Notes: generated by a model from the letters alone, not told the origin. A DNA stretch of 64,000 nt from Marinobacterium sp. (GCA_025800125.1 JAOXSF010000181.1:1-64000), one strand, 5' to 3'. Shown: positions 43,604 through 52,602, numbered from the stretch's first letter. Program-made: numbers and translations.

Positions 43604-45031
43604 TCAGACAATAAAAACGCCGTTGCCGTTATTCTGTTCAATTAACGCATGATGCAGCGCAATAATTGACTGCTCATAATCTTCTTCACTGACAACACAC
43701 TGCATTTCAACCTGACGGATAGACTGGTGCAACGCCTGTACATTGATACCTGCTTCAGCCAGCGCAACCGCCGTACGTGCCAGAATCCCCTGAACTTTCA
43801 TGTGCGAGCCAATAGCAGACACAATCGCCAGATTATGCAGCTGTACCGCACATTCCGGGTAGAGGTCCTCAATCAGACGTGTCGCACGATTCACCATTTT
43901 GCGGGAACCCGATACATAATAAGTAATGGAGTTAGCATCAGCATCCTTGTTCACTACGTAGAGCTTCAGATCACGCAGCAGACGAGAAATTTCGATATCA
44001 TAACCGGCATCACCCAGCATCTCCTGGTCAAAGATTTCGATACCAAAGACATCTTTACGACCTGCGATAATCTCTACGCGTGGCTGTTCACTGTGGTATT
44101 CCTGGCTGATCAGCGTACCTTCGTGTTCCGGCTCAAACGCATTCTTGATACGCAGCTTTACACCGTTACGACGCAGGCCTTTAGCCGCTTTCGGATGGAT
44201 CGCTTCCATCCCCAGGTTAGACAGCTGGTCAGCAACATCGTAGTTAGTACGGCCAATAGTCACTACGTTTTCCTGGCCTACCAGCATCGGGTCAGCGGAA
44301 CTGAGGTGAAATTCTTTGTGGATGATCGCTTCCTGAGCACCGGTCACTGTCGCAATCATGGAGAACGTCATCTCGGAATAGCCGCGATCAAACGTTTTCA
44401 TCAAGCCTTCTTCACAGTGAGCATAGCCTGTCACAATCGCCATTTCGCTGGCAATATCGACATCCTCAAACGCCTGGGCAACCACCTCTTCAAATGGCAA
44501 TGACTGGGCACTGTCCCAACCGGTCAGGTCAACAAAACGCGCATTAACACCGGACTTACGCAGTGCCAGCACAGAGTTATAGGCACTGTGCGCTTCACCG
44601 ATAGATGCCAGCATCTCACGCACCTTCAGCAGATGCTCGTCCAGCTGGAAATGGCCGTATGAGCAGAGATTCTGCAAACTTTTCATACATTCACGGACAT
44701 CATTCAGACGCTCGATGACAAAACTGTCAGCTGCATTAAGTTCATATTCACTGTCGAACAGCTCAGCATTGATCTCCTGCATTCGTACCTGCACCTGGTT
44801 CAGTGCATCCACCCAGGCTTCTTCACTTTCTGCATTAGCAAAACGTGCATAGACACCAGATTCGCCGGTCTTTTTATGCTCCAGCAGCATGTTGGTAATA
44901 CCGCCATAGGCAGATACCACGAAGACGCGGTTGTATAGCTGATCTGGCGTACGCTTGCCGATCAGAATATTGTCCATCAACTCGGTAAAGCGGCTCATGG
45001 AAGTGCCGCCGATCTTCTCTACTGTGTGCAT
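43604..45031 (-). CDS. ask: Ectoine-associated aspartate kinase (Ask_Ect)
   Basis: A 475-residue aspartokinase of the specialised ectoine-pathway type. It begins HTVEKIGGTSMSRF (where housekeeping enzymes have KFGGTSV), carries an extended N-domain and ends with ACT domains (VSAIGSHMKVQGILARTAVALAEAGINVQALHQS). Ask_Ect supplies aspartyl phosphate for ectoine synthesis and is thought to escape normal feedback control. It normally follows ectABC, but no ectA, ectB or ectC lies in the 648 bp upstream or elsewhere in the window. Confidence 0.9.
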   Translation of the reverse strand: MHTVEKIGGTSMSRFTELMDNILIGKRTPDQLYNRVFVVSAYGGITNMLLEHKKTGESGVYARFANAESEEAWVDALNQVQVRMQEINAELFDSEYELNAADSFVIERLNDVRECMKSLQNLCSYGHFQLDEHLLKVREMLASIGEAHSAYNSVLALRKSGVNARFVDLTGWDSAQSLPFEEVVAQAFEDVDIASEMAIVTGYAHCEEGLMKTFDRGYSEMTFSMIATVTGAQEAIIHKEFHLSSADPMLVGQENVVTIGRTNYDVADQLSNLGMEAIHPKAAKGLRRNGVKLRIKNAFEPEHEGTLISQEYHSEQPRVEIIAGRKDVFGIEIFDQEMLGDAGYDIEISRLLRDLKLYVVNKDADANSITYYVSGSRKMVNRATRLIEDLYPECAVQLHNLAIVSAIGSHMKVQGILARTAVALAEAGINVQALHQSIRQVEMQCVVSEEDYEQSIIALHHALIEQNNGNGVFIV

Positions 45032-45191
45032 AATAATCCTGGCGTTAACTTTTATTACTTGCCGTTACAGCTACTGGCCGTTGCAAAGGCCCTGATGCCA
45101 CTGCGCTACCAACAAACACGGAGCACGCTATTGTGGCGAATGTCATACCGTGCGAACGATCAAAACTGAAGCAGACGGGCCAAATATGCGG

Positions 45192-45251
45192 TTTCAGAGG
45201 CTACAGCTTCAGAAAACTGGGCTTCAGAAAACCTGGCTTCAGAAATACGCT
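45192..45251 (+). repeat. 15-bp tandem repeat upstream of aspartokinase gene
   Basis: CTTCAGAAAACTGGG, CTTCAGAAAACCTGG and CTTCAGAAATACGCT follow a degenerate TTTCAGAGGCTACAG. The region 45032-45679 (648 bp) contains no supported gene. Confidence 0.85.
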
Positions 45252-45507
45252 GGAAACAGCGCTATGAAAGACACAGAACCTCAGGTGCAGTGGCTGTTTC
45301 TCTTGACTGAAGAGCGACCATGCACCGAATAATATATGCCCATCAACGCAGAAACTTCTGATACAGAAAGCTACTGCGCGATATCGTTCTGAATGAGGCG
45401 CAAAATACTACACTATTCGCTGGAAAAAGGCGTGTCTCCACGCACATATTTCAGCAGTTTTACGAATAACGTTGGTATTTAAACAGCATTGCATCTTGCG
45501 CTCATAA

Positions 45508-45587
45508 CTATTCCATTCCAGTAGCGACTATTCTATTCCAGCAGCAACCATCCCATTCCAGCAGCAACCATCCCATTCCGGCGGCAA
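45508..45587 (+). repeat. 20-bp tandem repeat, four units
   Basis: CTATTCCATTCCAGTAGCGA, CTATTCTATTCCAGCAGCAA, CCATCCCATTCCAGCAGCAA and CCATCCCATTCCGGCGGCAA are consecutive (45508-45587). The array lies about 90 bp before the YbaK-family gene, between it and the divergent aspartokinase gene. Confidence 0.95.
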
Positions 45588-45679
45588 CCATTTCAGACAT
45601 GACACTCTGTATCCCGTTGGAATCTGCAAAAAAGTCTATACCTGTAAGGAGCCATCAATAACCAGTCCCGGAGATAACC

Positions 45680-46177
45680 ATGAGTATTTCAATCACTCTC
45701 AACGACTATCTGATGCGTAAAGCGGGTAACTATGAACTGATTCATCACAGCTTCAGTGAACATATGGTGGAAGCTGCCTGGTCCAGCAATTTGCCTGTGC
45801 GGGAAGTCGCCAAAGCGGTGGTATTGAAAAGCCCGCAAGGCTACATGCTGGCCGCCATCCCTTCCTGCAACAAGATTATTTTGCAACGGGTACAGCTGAT
45901 GCTGGGCCAGAAGATACGACTGGCAAAGGAGGAAGAGACGTTCAACCTGTTTGGTGATTGCGCAGAAGGCGCCATCCCACCAGTTGGGGATGCCTTTGGC
46001 ATGGGTATGATCTGGGACGATAGCCTGGCAGATGACGAAGAGATCTACTTTGAAGCAGGCGACCATCGCCACCTGGTGCATCTCAGTGGTGGTCAGTATA
46101 TGCAGTTACTGCGCAACCACCCCCATGGCCGGATAAGCTGTGCCGCTGATGACCTGGCTGATCTGGTTCTACACTGA
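45680..46177 (+). CDS. YbaK/EbsC-family aminoacyl-tRNA deacylase
   Basis: A 165-residue single-domain protein of the YbaK/ProX editing family (PF04073). AKAVVLKSPQGYMLAAIPSCNKI contains the conserved lysine of the KAV/LK motif, and the GAIPPVGDAFGM loop is typical. These proteins remove mischarged amino acids from tRNA, for example Cys- or Ala-tRNA-Pro. The acidic stretch after GMIWDDSLADDEEIYFEAG is family-like. It has an isolated position, starting at an ATG after GGAGATAACC. Confidence 0.85.
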   Translation: MSISITLNDYLMRKAGNYELIHHSFSEHMVEAAWSSNLPVREVAKAVVLKSPQGYMLAAIPSCNKIILQRVQLMLGQKIRLAKEEETFNLFGDCAEGAIPPVGDAFGMGMIWDDSLADDEEIYFEAGDHRHLVHLSGGQYMQLLRNHPHGRISCAADDLADLVLH

Positions 46178-46357
46178 TAAAGCCTCACATTCACCAGGCG
46201 CAGCCCTGGCCAACAGGGATACAGGACTGACCTGGGTCATAACAGGTATATTTTTTACATTTTAAAGATTCGCATACCACGCTCAGGCAGTTAAAGTCCT
46301 CATACTTCTCTGACAAACAACGAGCCAGCAGAGCCCGGCAACCCGTGAGGAAAAAGC

Positions 46358-46858
46358 ATGACAGAGCAGGCGACGAAAACAGTAGCCACTGCAACAGACG
46401 CACAACAGAACACAGCGACACCGCTGATTGATGCCGCCCAGATTCCAGCTGTCGCACTGGACTTTATGAACCACGACCACAGCGAAGCCGTCGCACTGAG
46501 CAACGCACTTTATGCACGACTGGAACACAGCACACCAGACAGCAACGAAATTGCTACGATAGATCATCAACTGGAGCTGCTCTATCAGCACAACGAGGAG
46601 CACTTTGCCCGCGAAGAGCAGCATATGCAGGAATATGGCTTTCCACCCTACCCCATACATAAAGGCGAGCATGACCGGGTACTGGCAGAGCTACGGGAGA
46701 TCATCCATTACTGGAAAAACAGCCACGATACTCAGGCGCTGCGCCACTACCTGAAACACACTTTTGTCAGCTGGTTCCAGAACCATCTGATGTCAATGGA
46801 CAGAGTAACCGCCATGTTTGTTGCAGGCCAGATGACAGCCAGACAACCGCAGAACTGA
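46358..46858 (+). CDS. Bacteriohemerythrin
   Basis: A 166-residue protein with a hemerythrin four-helix bundle that carries a non-heme di-iron oxygen-binding site. The histidine and carboxylate ligands are visible in LDFMNHDHSEAV, HNEEHFAREEQHM, HKGEHDRVL and WFQNHLMSMDR. The first 30 residues are Ala/Thr-rich. Free bacteriohemerythrins have been linked to oxygen delivery or sensing, including for membrane oxidases; the window also encodes a cbb3 oxidase. An AGGAAA ribosome-binding site precedes the ATG. Confidence 0.93.
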   Translation: MTEQATKTVATATDAQQNTATPLIDAAQIPAVALDFMNHDHSEAVALSNALYARLEHSTPDSNEIATIDHQLELLYQHNEEHFAREEQHMQEYGFPPYPIHKGEHDRVLAELREIIHYWKNSHDTQALRHYLKHTFVSWFQNHLMSMDRVTAMFVAGQMTARQPQN

Positions 46859-46895
46859 CCCGAACCACTTGATATAGCAGCAGAAACGGTATCGG

Positions 46896-47333
46896 CTATT
46901 CAATTACATAGTCAACCAGCTCATCATCGGTAATCTCATTGTCTTTTACTTCATAGACATTAAGCACCGATGCGCCGTCGCGCACCGCTGATTCCGGGTC
47001 ACCGCTGACCAGAGGATGCCATTCAGGCAGGTCCTCGCCTTCATGCACCAGCTTGTAGGCACAAGTCGGCGGTAGCCAGTGGAATTCACTGACATCCTGC
47101 GGGCGTAGTTTCACGCAACTGGGCACCAGTGTGGTACGGTCTTCATAGCGGGTACAACGACAGTTATCGAAGTCCAGCAGATGACAAACCACCGTGGTGT
47201 AAAACACCTCTTCAGTGTCTTCGTCTTCCACTTTGTGCAGGCAACATAATGCACAACCGTCACAGAGAGATTCCCACTGTGGCGGCGTCATCTGCTCCAG
47301 TGGCGTACTGCGCCAGAAAACTTCCTGTGCCAC
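46896..47333 (-). CDS. ycgN: YcgN family cysteine-cluster protein (UPF0260)
   Basis: A 145-residue protein with the cysteine pattern of the UPF0260/YcgN family: CDGCALCCLHK near residue 24, then CHLLDFDNCRCTRYEDR and CAYKLVHEGEDLPEWHPL. The cysteines may bind zinc or an iron-sulfur cluster; function is unknown. It directly abuts ycgL and ends the dnaX-ybaB-recR-rnd-ycgL-ycgN operon. Confidence 0.93.
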   Translation of the reverse strand: MAQEVFWRSTPLEQMTPPQWESLCDGCALCCLHKVEDEDTEEVFYTTVVCHLLDFDNCRCTRYEDRTTLVPSCVKLRPQDVSEFHWLPPTCAYKLVHEGEDLPEWHPLVSGDPESAVRDGASVLNVYEVKDNEITDDELVDYVIE

Positions 47334-47621
47334 TTAACGCACCCCGGTTTCTGGTCGGTCGCGATACAGGTCCAGCAGGTAGTCATCTTTTGGTGGTGGC
47401 ATCTGCAAGTAATAGCCTTTCTCATCCAGCCCTTCCAGCACCTTTTCCGTCTCAACACGGGCCAGTTTGCGGTCTGCTTTGAGCGGCATATCCATCACAT
47501 GCTTCGGGCTACCAAACATTTGCAGCAGCGCTTCAGGGACTTTCTCCAGCCCTTCACGCTTATCGGTGTAGATATACATCTCGTCCTTACGCGGGCTCTT
47601 ATAAATACTTACGATCTTCAT
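47334..47621 (-). CDS. ycgL: YcgL domain-containing protein
   Basis: A 95-residue protein with the small alpha/beta YcgL fold (MKIVSIYKSPRKDEMYIYTDKREG, then GYYLQMPPPKDDYL). Function is unknown, but it is conserved next to rnd in gammaproteobacteria. Its start overlaps the rnd stop by one base and its stop abuts ycgN. Confidence 0.93.
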   Translation of the reverse strand: MKIVSIYKSPRKDEMYIYTDKREGLEKVPEALLQMFGSPKHVMDMPLKADRKLARVETEKVLEGLDEKGYYLQMPPPKDDYLLDLYRDRPETGVR

Positions 47622-48787
47622 CAGTTCTCCAGCGCTGCCAGCGCATCCAGTAGCAGCGGCCCGACCTCATCGCGCCGCCAGTGTGTCATCTCATCTGGCA
47701 ACTGGTAGTTGCCAGCACCGTCCGCAGAGCGAATCAGTGCTTCCAGCTCTTTTTTGCGTAACAGTACTTCCGGTGGCACTCCCCACTGTTCAGCCAGTTT
47801 ACGCACAGCGGCTTTAACCGCTTTCATATGCGGCGCCCAGTGTACATGCAGTGGTTTGGGGATAGGCTCTGGCGGATGGTCTTTCGCGCTTTGCTCAGCC
47901 TGTTCCAGAATTGCCATAATCTGATCGCCATAGCTGCGCAGTGTACGTCCACGCATCTCAGACAAACGACTTAACTGGCCACGATTACGCGGCCACTTAT
48001 CAACCAGCTCCAGCAACGCCTGATTACGCAGCACACGGCTACGGGGAATATTATCACGACGGGAAATCTGCTCGCGCCAGGCACTCAGATCACGCAATGC
48101 AGCAATCTGCTTCGGACGACGGCGGTACATCTGTGAGAAGCGTTTGTAGTAATCGTGGCCGTCCGGGTCAATGTCAATGACGGTATCAAGCAGCGCTGCA
48201 CACTCCTGATGTACCCAGCCACTGCGGCCCAGCTCGGCCAGCATTTTGCGCTGACGGGCGGCAATTTCCGGCAAATAGGCCACATCCAGCGCGGCATAAT
48301 GCTCCTGTGCTTCAGTCAGCGGGCGTTGCAGCCAGTTAGAGGTGGTTTCCTCTTTGGCCAGTTCAACCTCCAACTCCTGTTCCAGCATACGTCGCAACCC
48401 CATAGAGCTGCCCCAGCCAACAAATGCAGCTGCCACCTGGGTATCAAATAACGGCTCTGGACGCGCTCCGTAGCTGTTGAAGAACAACTCCAGGTCTTCG
48501 GTAGACGCATGCAGCACTTTCAATACCTTGCAGTCTTCCAGCAGCATGGCAAAGGGGCTGAAATCCTGAATGGTCAGCGGGTCAATCAGGTAGCAATGGC
48601 GGTCATCCGCCAACTGGATCAAGCCAGGAATCGGATAAAAAGTATCAACACGCTGGAACTCGGTATCCAGCGCCACCAGCGGCAGGCTGCGCCAGTAGCT
48701 GGCATGTTCAGCCAGCTCAGCGTCAGTACGGATCCATTGTGGCTGACGGGCGGAGCGCTCCAGAGCGCGCCAGTCATACTGTGACAT
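47621..48787 (-). CDS. rnd: Ribonuclease D
   Basis: A 388-residue 3'-5' exoribonuclease that trims tRNA precursors. DEDD catalytic motifs are visible: VALDTEFQRVDTF, LKVLHASTEDLELF, and AALDVAYLPEIA. One HRDC domain follows near 215-295 (LRDLSAWREQISRRDNIPRSRVLRNQALLEL), with a second C-terminal helical domain. Length matches E. coli RNase D (375). It sits between recR and ycgL in the operon. Confidence 0.95.
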   Translation of the reverse strand: MSQYDWRALERSARQPQWIRTDAELAEHASYWRSLPLVALDTEFQRVDTFYPIPGLIQLADDRHCYLIDPLTIQDFSPFAMLLEDCKVLKVLHASTEDLELFFNSYGARPEPLFDTQVAAAFVGWGSSMGLRRMLEQELEVELAKEETTSNWLQRPLTEAQEHYAALDVAYLPEIAARQRKMLAELGRSGWVHQECAALLDTVIDIDPDGHDYYKRFSQMYRRRPKQIAALRDLSAWREQISRRDNIPRSRVLRNQALLELVDKWPRNRGQLSRLSEMRGRTLRSYGDQIMAILEQAEQSAKDHPPEPIPKPLHVHWAPHMKAVKAAVRKLAEQWGVPPEVLLRKKELEALIRSADGAGNYQLPDEMTHWRRDEVGPLLLDALAALEN

Positions 48788-48815
48788 AGTCGGGAATTCT
48801 CTTTGCCAGGCCAGG

Positions 48816-49415
48816 TCAATTCAGGGTACGACGACCCGCCAGCGCATGGGCCAGGGTACCGCCGTCAACATATTCAAGTTCACCACCCACCGGCACACCG
48901 TGGGCGATGCGGGTCACCTTCACGTTGTCATCTTCAATCTGGGCAGCAATAAAGTGTGCGGTGGCTTCACCTTCTACAGTCGGGTTGGTAGCCAGAATCA
49001 GCTCGCGCACCTCACCGCTTTCAATACGGGTCAGCAGCCGGTCAATGGCCAGATCAGCAGGGCCAATACCGTCGATGGGTGACAGATGGCCGCCCAGCAC
49101 AAAATAGTGACCGTTAAAGCCGCCCGTCTGCTCGACCGCCAGTACATCCATGGGTGTTTCCAGTACACACAACAGGCTACGGTCACGACTGGCATCACTG
49201 CATAATTCACACAGTTCTGACTCAGACAGGGTACGGCAGCTGCTGCAACGACCGATATTTTCAATCGCTGCACTCAGCGCATCCGCCAGCTGAGCGCCAC
49301 CGGTACGGTCACGCTCAAGCAGGTGAAACGCCATCCGCTGGGCTGACTTGGGGCCAACACCCGGCAGACAACGCAATGCGCTGATCAGCTGTTCAATCAG
49401 GGGACTGAATGCCAT
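48816..49415 (-). CDS. recR: Recombination mediator protein RecR
   Basis: A 199-residue protein. An N-terminal helix-hairpin-helix ([20 protein letters not shown]), a C4 zinc finger ([18 protein letters not shown]) and a Toprim domain ([32 protein letters not shown]) appear in the order typical of RecR. RecR works with RecF and RecO to load RecA at gaps. It is 14 bp after ybaB, the usual arrangement. Confidence 0.97.
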   Translation of the reverse strand: MAFSPLIEQLISALRCLPGVGPKSAQRMAFHLLERDRTGGAQLADALSAAIENIGRCSSCRTLSESELCELCSDASRDRSLLCVLETPMDVLAVEQTGGFNGHYFVLGGHLSPIDGIGPADLAIDRLLTRIESGEVRELILATNPTVEGEATAHFIAAQIEDDNVKVTRIAHGVPVGGELEYVDGGTLAHALAGRRTLN

Positions 49416-49429
49416 AAATCAGACGGCAC

Positions 49430-49756
49430 TCAGAATGGCATGTTGAAACCAGGAGGCATCTGCATACCACCGGTTACTTTGGCCATTTTTTCCTGAGTTG
49501 TAGATTCAACTTTGCGTACAGCGTCGTTTACCGCAGCGGCAATCAAATCTTCGAGGATCTCTTTATCCTCTTCCATCAGGCTTTCATCCAGGTTGATGCG
49601 TTTCACATCGTGACGGCCATTCATATCAACCTTGACCAGACCCGCACCAGATTCACCCGTAACCACCATATTGGCGATCTCTTCCTGTGCTTTTTGCAGG
49701 TTTTCCTGCATTTTCTGGGCCTGCTTCATCAGGTTGCCCATACCACCTTTCATCAT
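49430..49756 (-). CDS. ybaB: YbaB/EbfC family nucleoid-associated protein
   Basis: A 108-residue DNA-binding protein. The tweezer-like fold is recognisable from [41 protein letters not shown] and the Met/Pro-rich tail [13 protein letters not shown]. The dimer binds DNA with little specificity. It lies between dnaX and recR, as in most proteobacteria. Confidence 0.97.
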   Translation of the reverse strand: MMKGGMGNLMKQAQKMQENLQKAQEEIANMVVTGESGAGLVKVDMNGRHDVKRINLDESLMEEDKEILEDLIAAAVNDAVRKVESTTQEKMAKVTGGMQMPPGFNMPF

Positions 49757-49803
49757 GGTGAATTACCTCATATTCAGTATTTGCACCAAGCCCCCGAGGG
49801 TGC

Positions 49804-51987
49804 TCAGTGTGTCGGGTCGAGCGGAACAATAGTGTCCAGCTCCAGACGGCCATCAAACTGGCGCATCAGATGCTGAACAACCGGGTCACTACGCATATCA
49901 GCCACTGCCTGTACCAGTCGCTGCGCCTTTTTACGCTGCTGATACTCATACGGCGTTTCCTGGCTCTGCGGTTTTTCGGCGAATTCTACCTCAAGCGAAG
50001 CATTAAAATAATGCTCTAGTGCACCTGCAATACGTTCACGGTGTACCTCAGTCAGCACTGTGCGCTGCGCCTGGGTGTAATGAAAACAGAGTTTACCGTC
50101 ACCGATCAGCTCCAGCGACAGACTGCCAGCCAGACTTTCTGTCATACCGGTCAGCCCCAGCTGACGGCGCACAGACAACCAGTGCCCTGGCTGCAACCCT
50201 GCCAGTGGTAACCGGTCATCGACAGGTTCCAGCGCATGGGTCTTACCTGGGTCATGATAGATTGCCGCTTGCGGTAACGCATTTTCACCTTGCATTGCAG
50301 CAGCGGCAGCGGCCTCTGTCCCAGAGGTATGCTGAGCCACCACTGCGCGCCGACCATGACGGGATGCCTCCAGCCCGGCCAGAATATCGTCACTACCCGT
50401 CGGTTCAGGCTGCGTGCTGGATGGGAAGTCCGCCGCCATCGGAATCGGAGGTTCCATCATCGGTGGCGGTTCCATCATGGGTGGCGGGGCCATCTCGGTC
50501 ATCGGCGGAGCCTCCATAACCGGCGGCGCGTCCATTACGGGCGGCGCACTCCTCATGGCAGACGGCGCTGCCATTGGCCGCGCAGCTGACGCCGGTTCAG
50601 GCTTTTTTACCGAAGGCCCTCCAGCCCCGGTGCTAACCGGCTGCTGGCTTGCCGTTACGGGTTCAGGCTCATCGGGCCCCACGGCTACGTCGTCATCATC
50701 CCAGGGCGGGGTATCTTCAACGGTAGCGGCCTGCTGCGCAAGACGCGCGGGCCGGTCCAGTACGGTGGGTGGTGGCGTTGGTTTCTCGGCTCGCGGTGCG
50801 GGTGCCGCTTCAGCAACGGGCGGCGCGGTGGGCGAGGCAGCAACAGGCGGCGCGGCCGTCGCTGTCTGCGCCATCTCCAGCGCACTGGCAGGCGGGGCAG
50901 CACTAGCAGGACGAAACGCTGCCATACGTAACAGCACCATTTCCAGGCCTTCACGGGCATCAGGCACCCAGGGCAAGTCTTTGCGCCCCATCAGGGCAAC
51001 CTGGTAGTACAGCTGCACATCTTCAGCACTCAGCTGAGCCGCCAGCTGTTCTACCTGCGTTTTATCGCCCAGACTGTTATCTACCGCCTCCGGGATCGCC
51101 TGCGCCACGGCAATACGGTGTAACAGGCTGATCAGGTCACCCAGTACGATGTCATAGTCTGGCGAAAACTGCGCCAGCTCTTCCACCGTTTGCAGTAAAG
51201 TGCCAATCTCCTGCGCGGCCAGCAGTTCCAGCATCCGGTACACCAGCCGCTGGTCAATGGTGCCCAGCATTGCCCGTACATCGGCTTCATTCACCTCACC
51301 GGCACCAAAAGAAATCGCCTGGTCGGTCAGACTCATTGCATCACGCATGGAGCCATCAGCCGAGCGCGCCAGCAACCACAGCGCCGGTTCCTGGTAACGG
51401 ATGCCCTCTTCACCCAGCACATGTTGCAGGTGTTCGACAATCCGCTGCGGAATCATATTCTTCAGGTTGAATTGCAGACAACGGGACAGAATGGTCACCG
51501 GCAGTTTCTGCGGGTCTGTGGTGGCTAGCAGGAATTTAACGTGCGGCGGCGGCTCCTCCAGCGTTTTCAGCAACGCATTAAAGGAGTGGGTCGACAACAT
51601 ATGTACCTCATCTATGAGGTACACCTTGTAACGGCCGTGGGTTGGCGCGTACTGCACATTTTCCAGCAGCTCGCGGGTATCCTCCACTTTGGTACGAGAG
51701 GCCGCGTCCACTTCAATCAGATCAACAAAGCGTCCTTCGGCAATTTCAACACAGGCACCACACTGGCCACAGGGCTGCGAAGAGACCCCCTCCAGACAGT
51801 TCAGTGACTTGGCGAATAACCGGGCGATGGAGGTTTTACCCACCCCACGGGTGCCAGTAAACAGATAGGCATGGTGCAGACGGTCATCATCCAGCGCATT
51901 AACCAGTGCTTTGAGCACATGTTCCTGGCCGACCATTTCGGTAAAAGTTCTGGGACGCCACTTGCGGGCGAGCACCTGGTAGCTCAT
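49804..51987 (-). CDS. dnaX: DNA polymerase III subunits tau and gamma (DnaX)
   Basis: A 727-residue clamp-loader ATPase. The AAA+ module has Walker A GTRGVGKTSIARLFAKSLNC, four zinc-binding cysteines (CxCGxCxxC region CGQCGACVEIA), Walker B YLIDEVHMLS and the arginine finger SRC. A long Pro/Ala/Met-rich linker (about 380-590, with repeated PPVMEAPPM-like words) leads to the tau-specific C-terminal domains. The start is placed at MSYQVLARKWRPRTF; the frame is open upstream to 52194 through the two-copy repeat. A slippery heptamer at 50602-50608 should also yield gamma (463 residues). Confidence 0.96.
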   Translation of the reverse strand: MSYQVLARKWRPRTFTEMVGQEHVLKALVNALDDDRLHHAYLFTGTRGVGKTSIARLFAKSLNCLEGVSSQPCGQCGACVEIAEGRFVDLIEVDAASRTKVEDTRELLENVQYAPTHGRYKVYLIDEVHMLSTHSFNALLKTLEEPPPHVKFLLATTDPQKLPVTILSRCLQFNLKNMIPQRIVEHLQHVLGEEGIRYQEPALWLLARSADGSMRDAMSLTDQAISFGAGEVNEADVRAMLGTIDQRLVYRMLELLAAQEIGTLLQTVEELAQFSPDYDIVLGDLISLLHRIAVAQAIPEAVDNSLGDKTQVEQLAAQLSAEDVQLYYQVALMGRKDLPWVPDAREGLEMVLLRMAAFRPASAAPPASALEMAQTATAAPPVAASPTAPPVAEAAPAPRAEKPTPPPTVLDRPARLAQQAATVEDTPPWDDDDVAVGPDEPEPVTASQQPVSTGAGGPSVKKPEPASAARPMAAPSAMRSAPPVMDAPPVMEAPPMTEMAPPPMMEPPPMMEPPIPMAADFPSSTQPEPTGSDDILAGLEASRHGRRAVVAQHTSGTEAAAAAAMQGENALPQAAIYHDPGKTHALEPVDDRLPLAGLQPGHWLSVRRQLGLTGMTESLAGSLSLELIGDGKLCFHYTQAQRTVLTEVHRERIAGALEHYFNASLEVEFAEKPQSQETPYEYQQRKKAQRLVQAVADMRSDPVVQHLMRQFDGRLELDTIVPLDPTH
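50597..50622 (-). promoter_or_regulatory. Programmed -1 ribosomal frameshift site in dnaX
   Basis: On the coding strand A-AAA-AAG (50602-50608), in the reading phase of the gene, ends at codon 462. A -1 slip reads GCC and then TGA (50597-50599), ending gamma at 463 residues. A Shine-Dalgarno-like GGAGGG (50617-50622) lies 8 bases upstream, and a GC-rich stem (GGC-GCTGC with GCAGC-GCC) can form just downstream. All three elements match the E. coli dnaX frameshift arrangement. Confidence 0.85.
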
Positions 51988-52096
51988 GTAAGACGGTTCC
52001 ACCGCGAGGTTAGAAAGAACAGCGCACAATGCTACCGATAAGGGGCCTGTAGCGCCAGCCACAGCCACAGATTCCGCAGCCATCAACGCACTGTTT

Positions 52097-52237
52097 TGCC
52101 CAGAATGGGCCCGGCGGGGGGTAATCGCGTACTCAATCCTCTGTTTAGTCGAGGGGTCTGCGCAGGTTAGTGCCCAGATGGGCCTGACGGACAACAGCCG
52201 GTCTCAATCCTCTGGTTAGTCGAGGGGTCTGCGCAGG
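52097..52237. repeat. Two-copy CRISPR-like repeat upstream of dnaX
   Basis: A 35-bp sequence starting CTCAATCCTCTG and ending GGGGTCTGCGCAGG occurs at 52132-52166 and 52203-52237 with one mismatch, a 71-bp period. On the reverse strand the upper copy is 37 nt ending ATTGAGAC, with an internal CCTC/GAGG hairpin, like many type I or III CRISPR repeats; the intervening segment is 34 nt. However both copies are preceded (plus strand) by TGCCCAG(A)ATGGGCC, which argues for tandem duplication of a longer structured unit. No cas genes are in the window. Confidence 0.8.
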
Positions 52238-52346
52238 GGCACCGTTTTCAGGCCGCGTGGTTACTGGGCTACAGAGCGATTATCGGCGGACGATTTTTCG
52301 CACGGTAAATTTGCCCGAAAACAGCTTAAAACTACCCTGTTATGCC

Positions 52347-52387
52347 GAAAAAAGCTATATAAATCAGTTAGCGGCGGGGCTTTTTTC
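52347..52387. repeat. Inverted repeat in the dnaX-phaJ gap
   Basis: GAAAAAAGC (52347-52355) and GCTTTTTTC (52379-52387) are perfect inverted repeats 23 bases apart. The 365-bp stretch 52238-52602 also holds the phaJ terminator; no gene is supported there. Confidence 0.6.
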
Positions 52388-52546
52388 AACGAATAGATGA
52401 AGTTATTGCGTTAACAATCTGTTTTTACAGATGTTTTAGCGGCTTTAACGGGCCATATAACCGGAATAGTTTGTTATATGCCAACCCCCGCCGCATTCAT
52501 ATAGATTCCGTAATCTGTGAATAGAATTCATATTCAGGCGGGTATT

Positions 52547-52584
52547 AACACAAAACCCTGGCCTGCTAGCGCCAGGGTTGTGTT
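52547..52584 (-). terminator. Terminator of phaJ
   Basis: On the reverse strand AACCCTGGC pairs with GCCAGGGTT around eight bases, followed by TTGTGTT; outer ACAC/GTGT bases extend the stem. Confidence 0.7.
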
Positions 52585-52602
52585 ATATGCGCAGGCCTGT
52601 AA

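Noticed and set aside
45150..45332. A 60-codon forward frame upstream of the aspartokinase gene
   Set aside because: Much of it is the 15-bp repeat array translated as LQKTGLQKTWLQK-like sequence. There is no ribosome-binding site or homology.
52201..52237. Calling the dnaX-upstream repeat an active CRISPR array
   Set aside because: Only two repeats, no cas genes in the window, and similarity between copies extends into the putative spacer, so it is listed as a repeat with CRISPR as one hypothesis.
51988..52600. Signal recognition particle RNA gene upstream of dnaX
   Set aside because: It was looked for because it often sits there in gammaproteobacteria, but no GGAAGCAGCC-type SRP loop was found on either strand.
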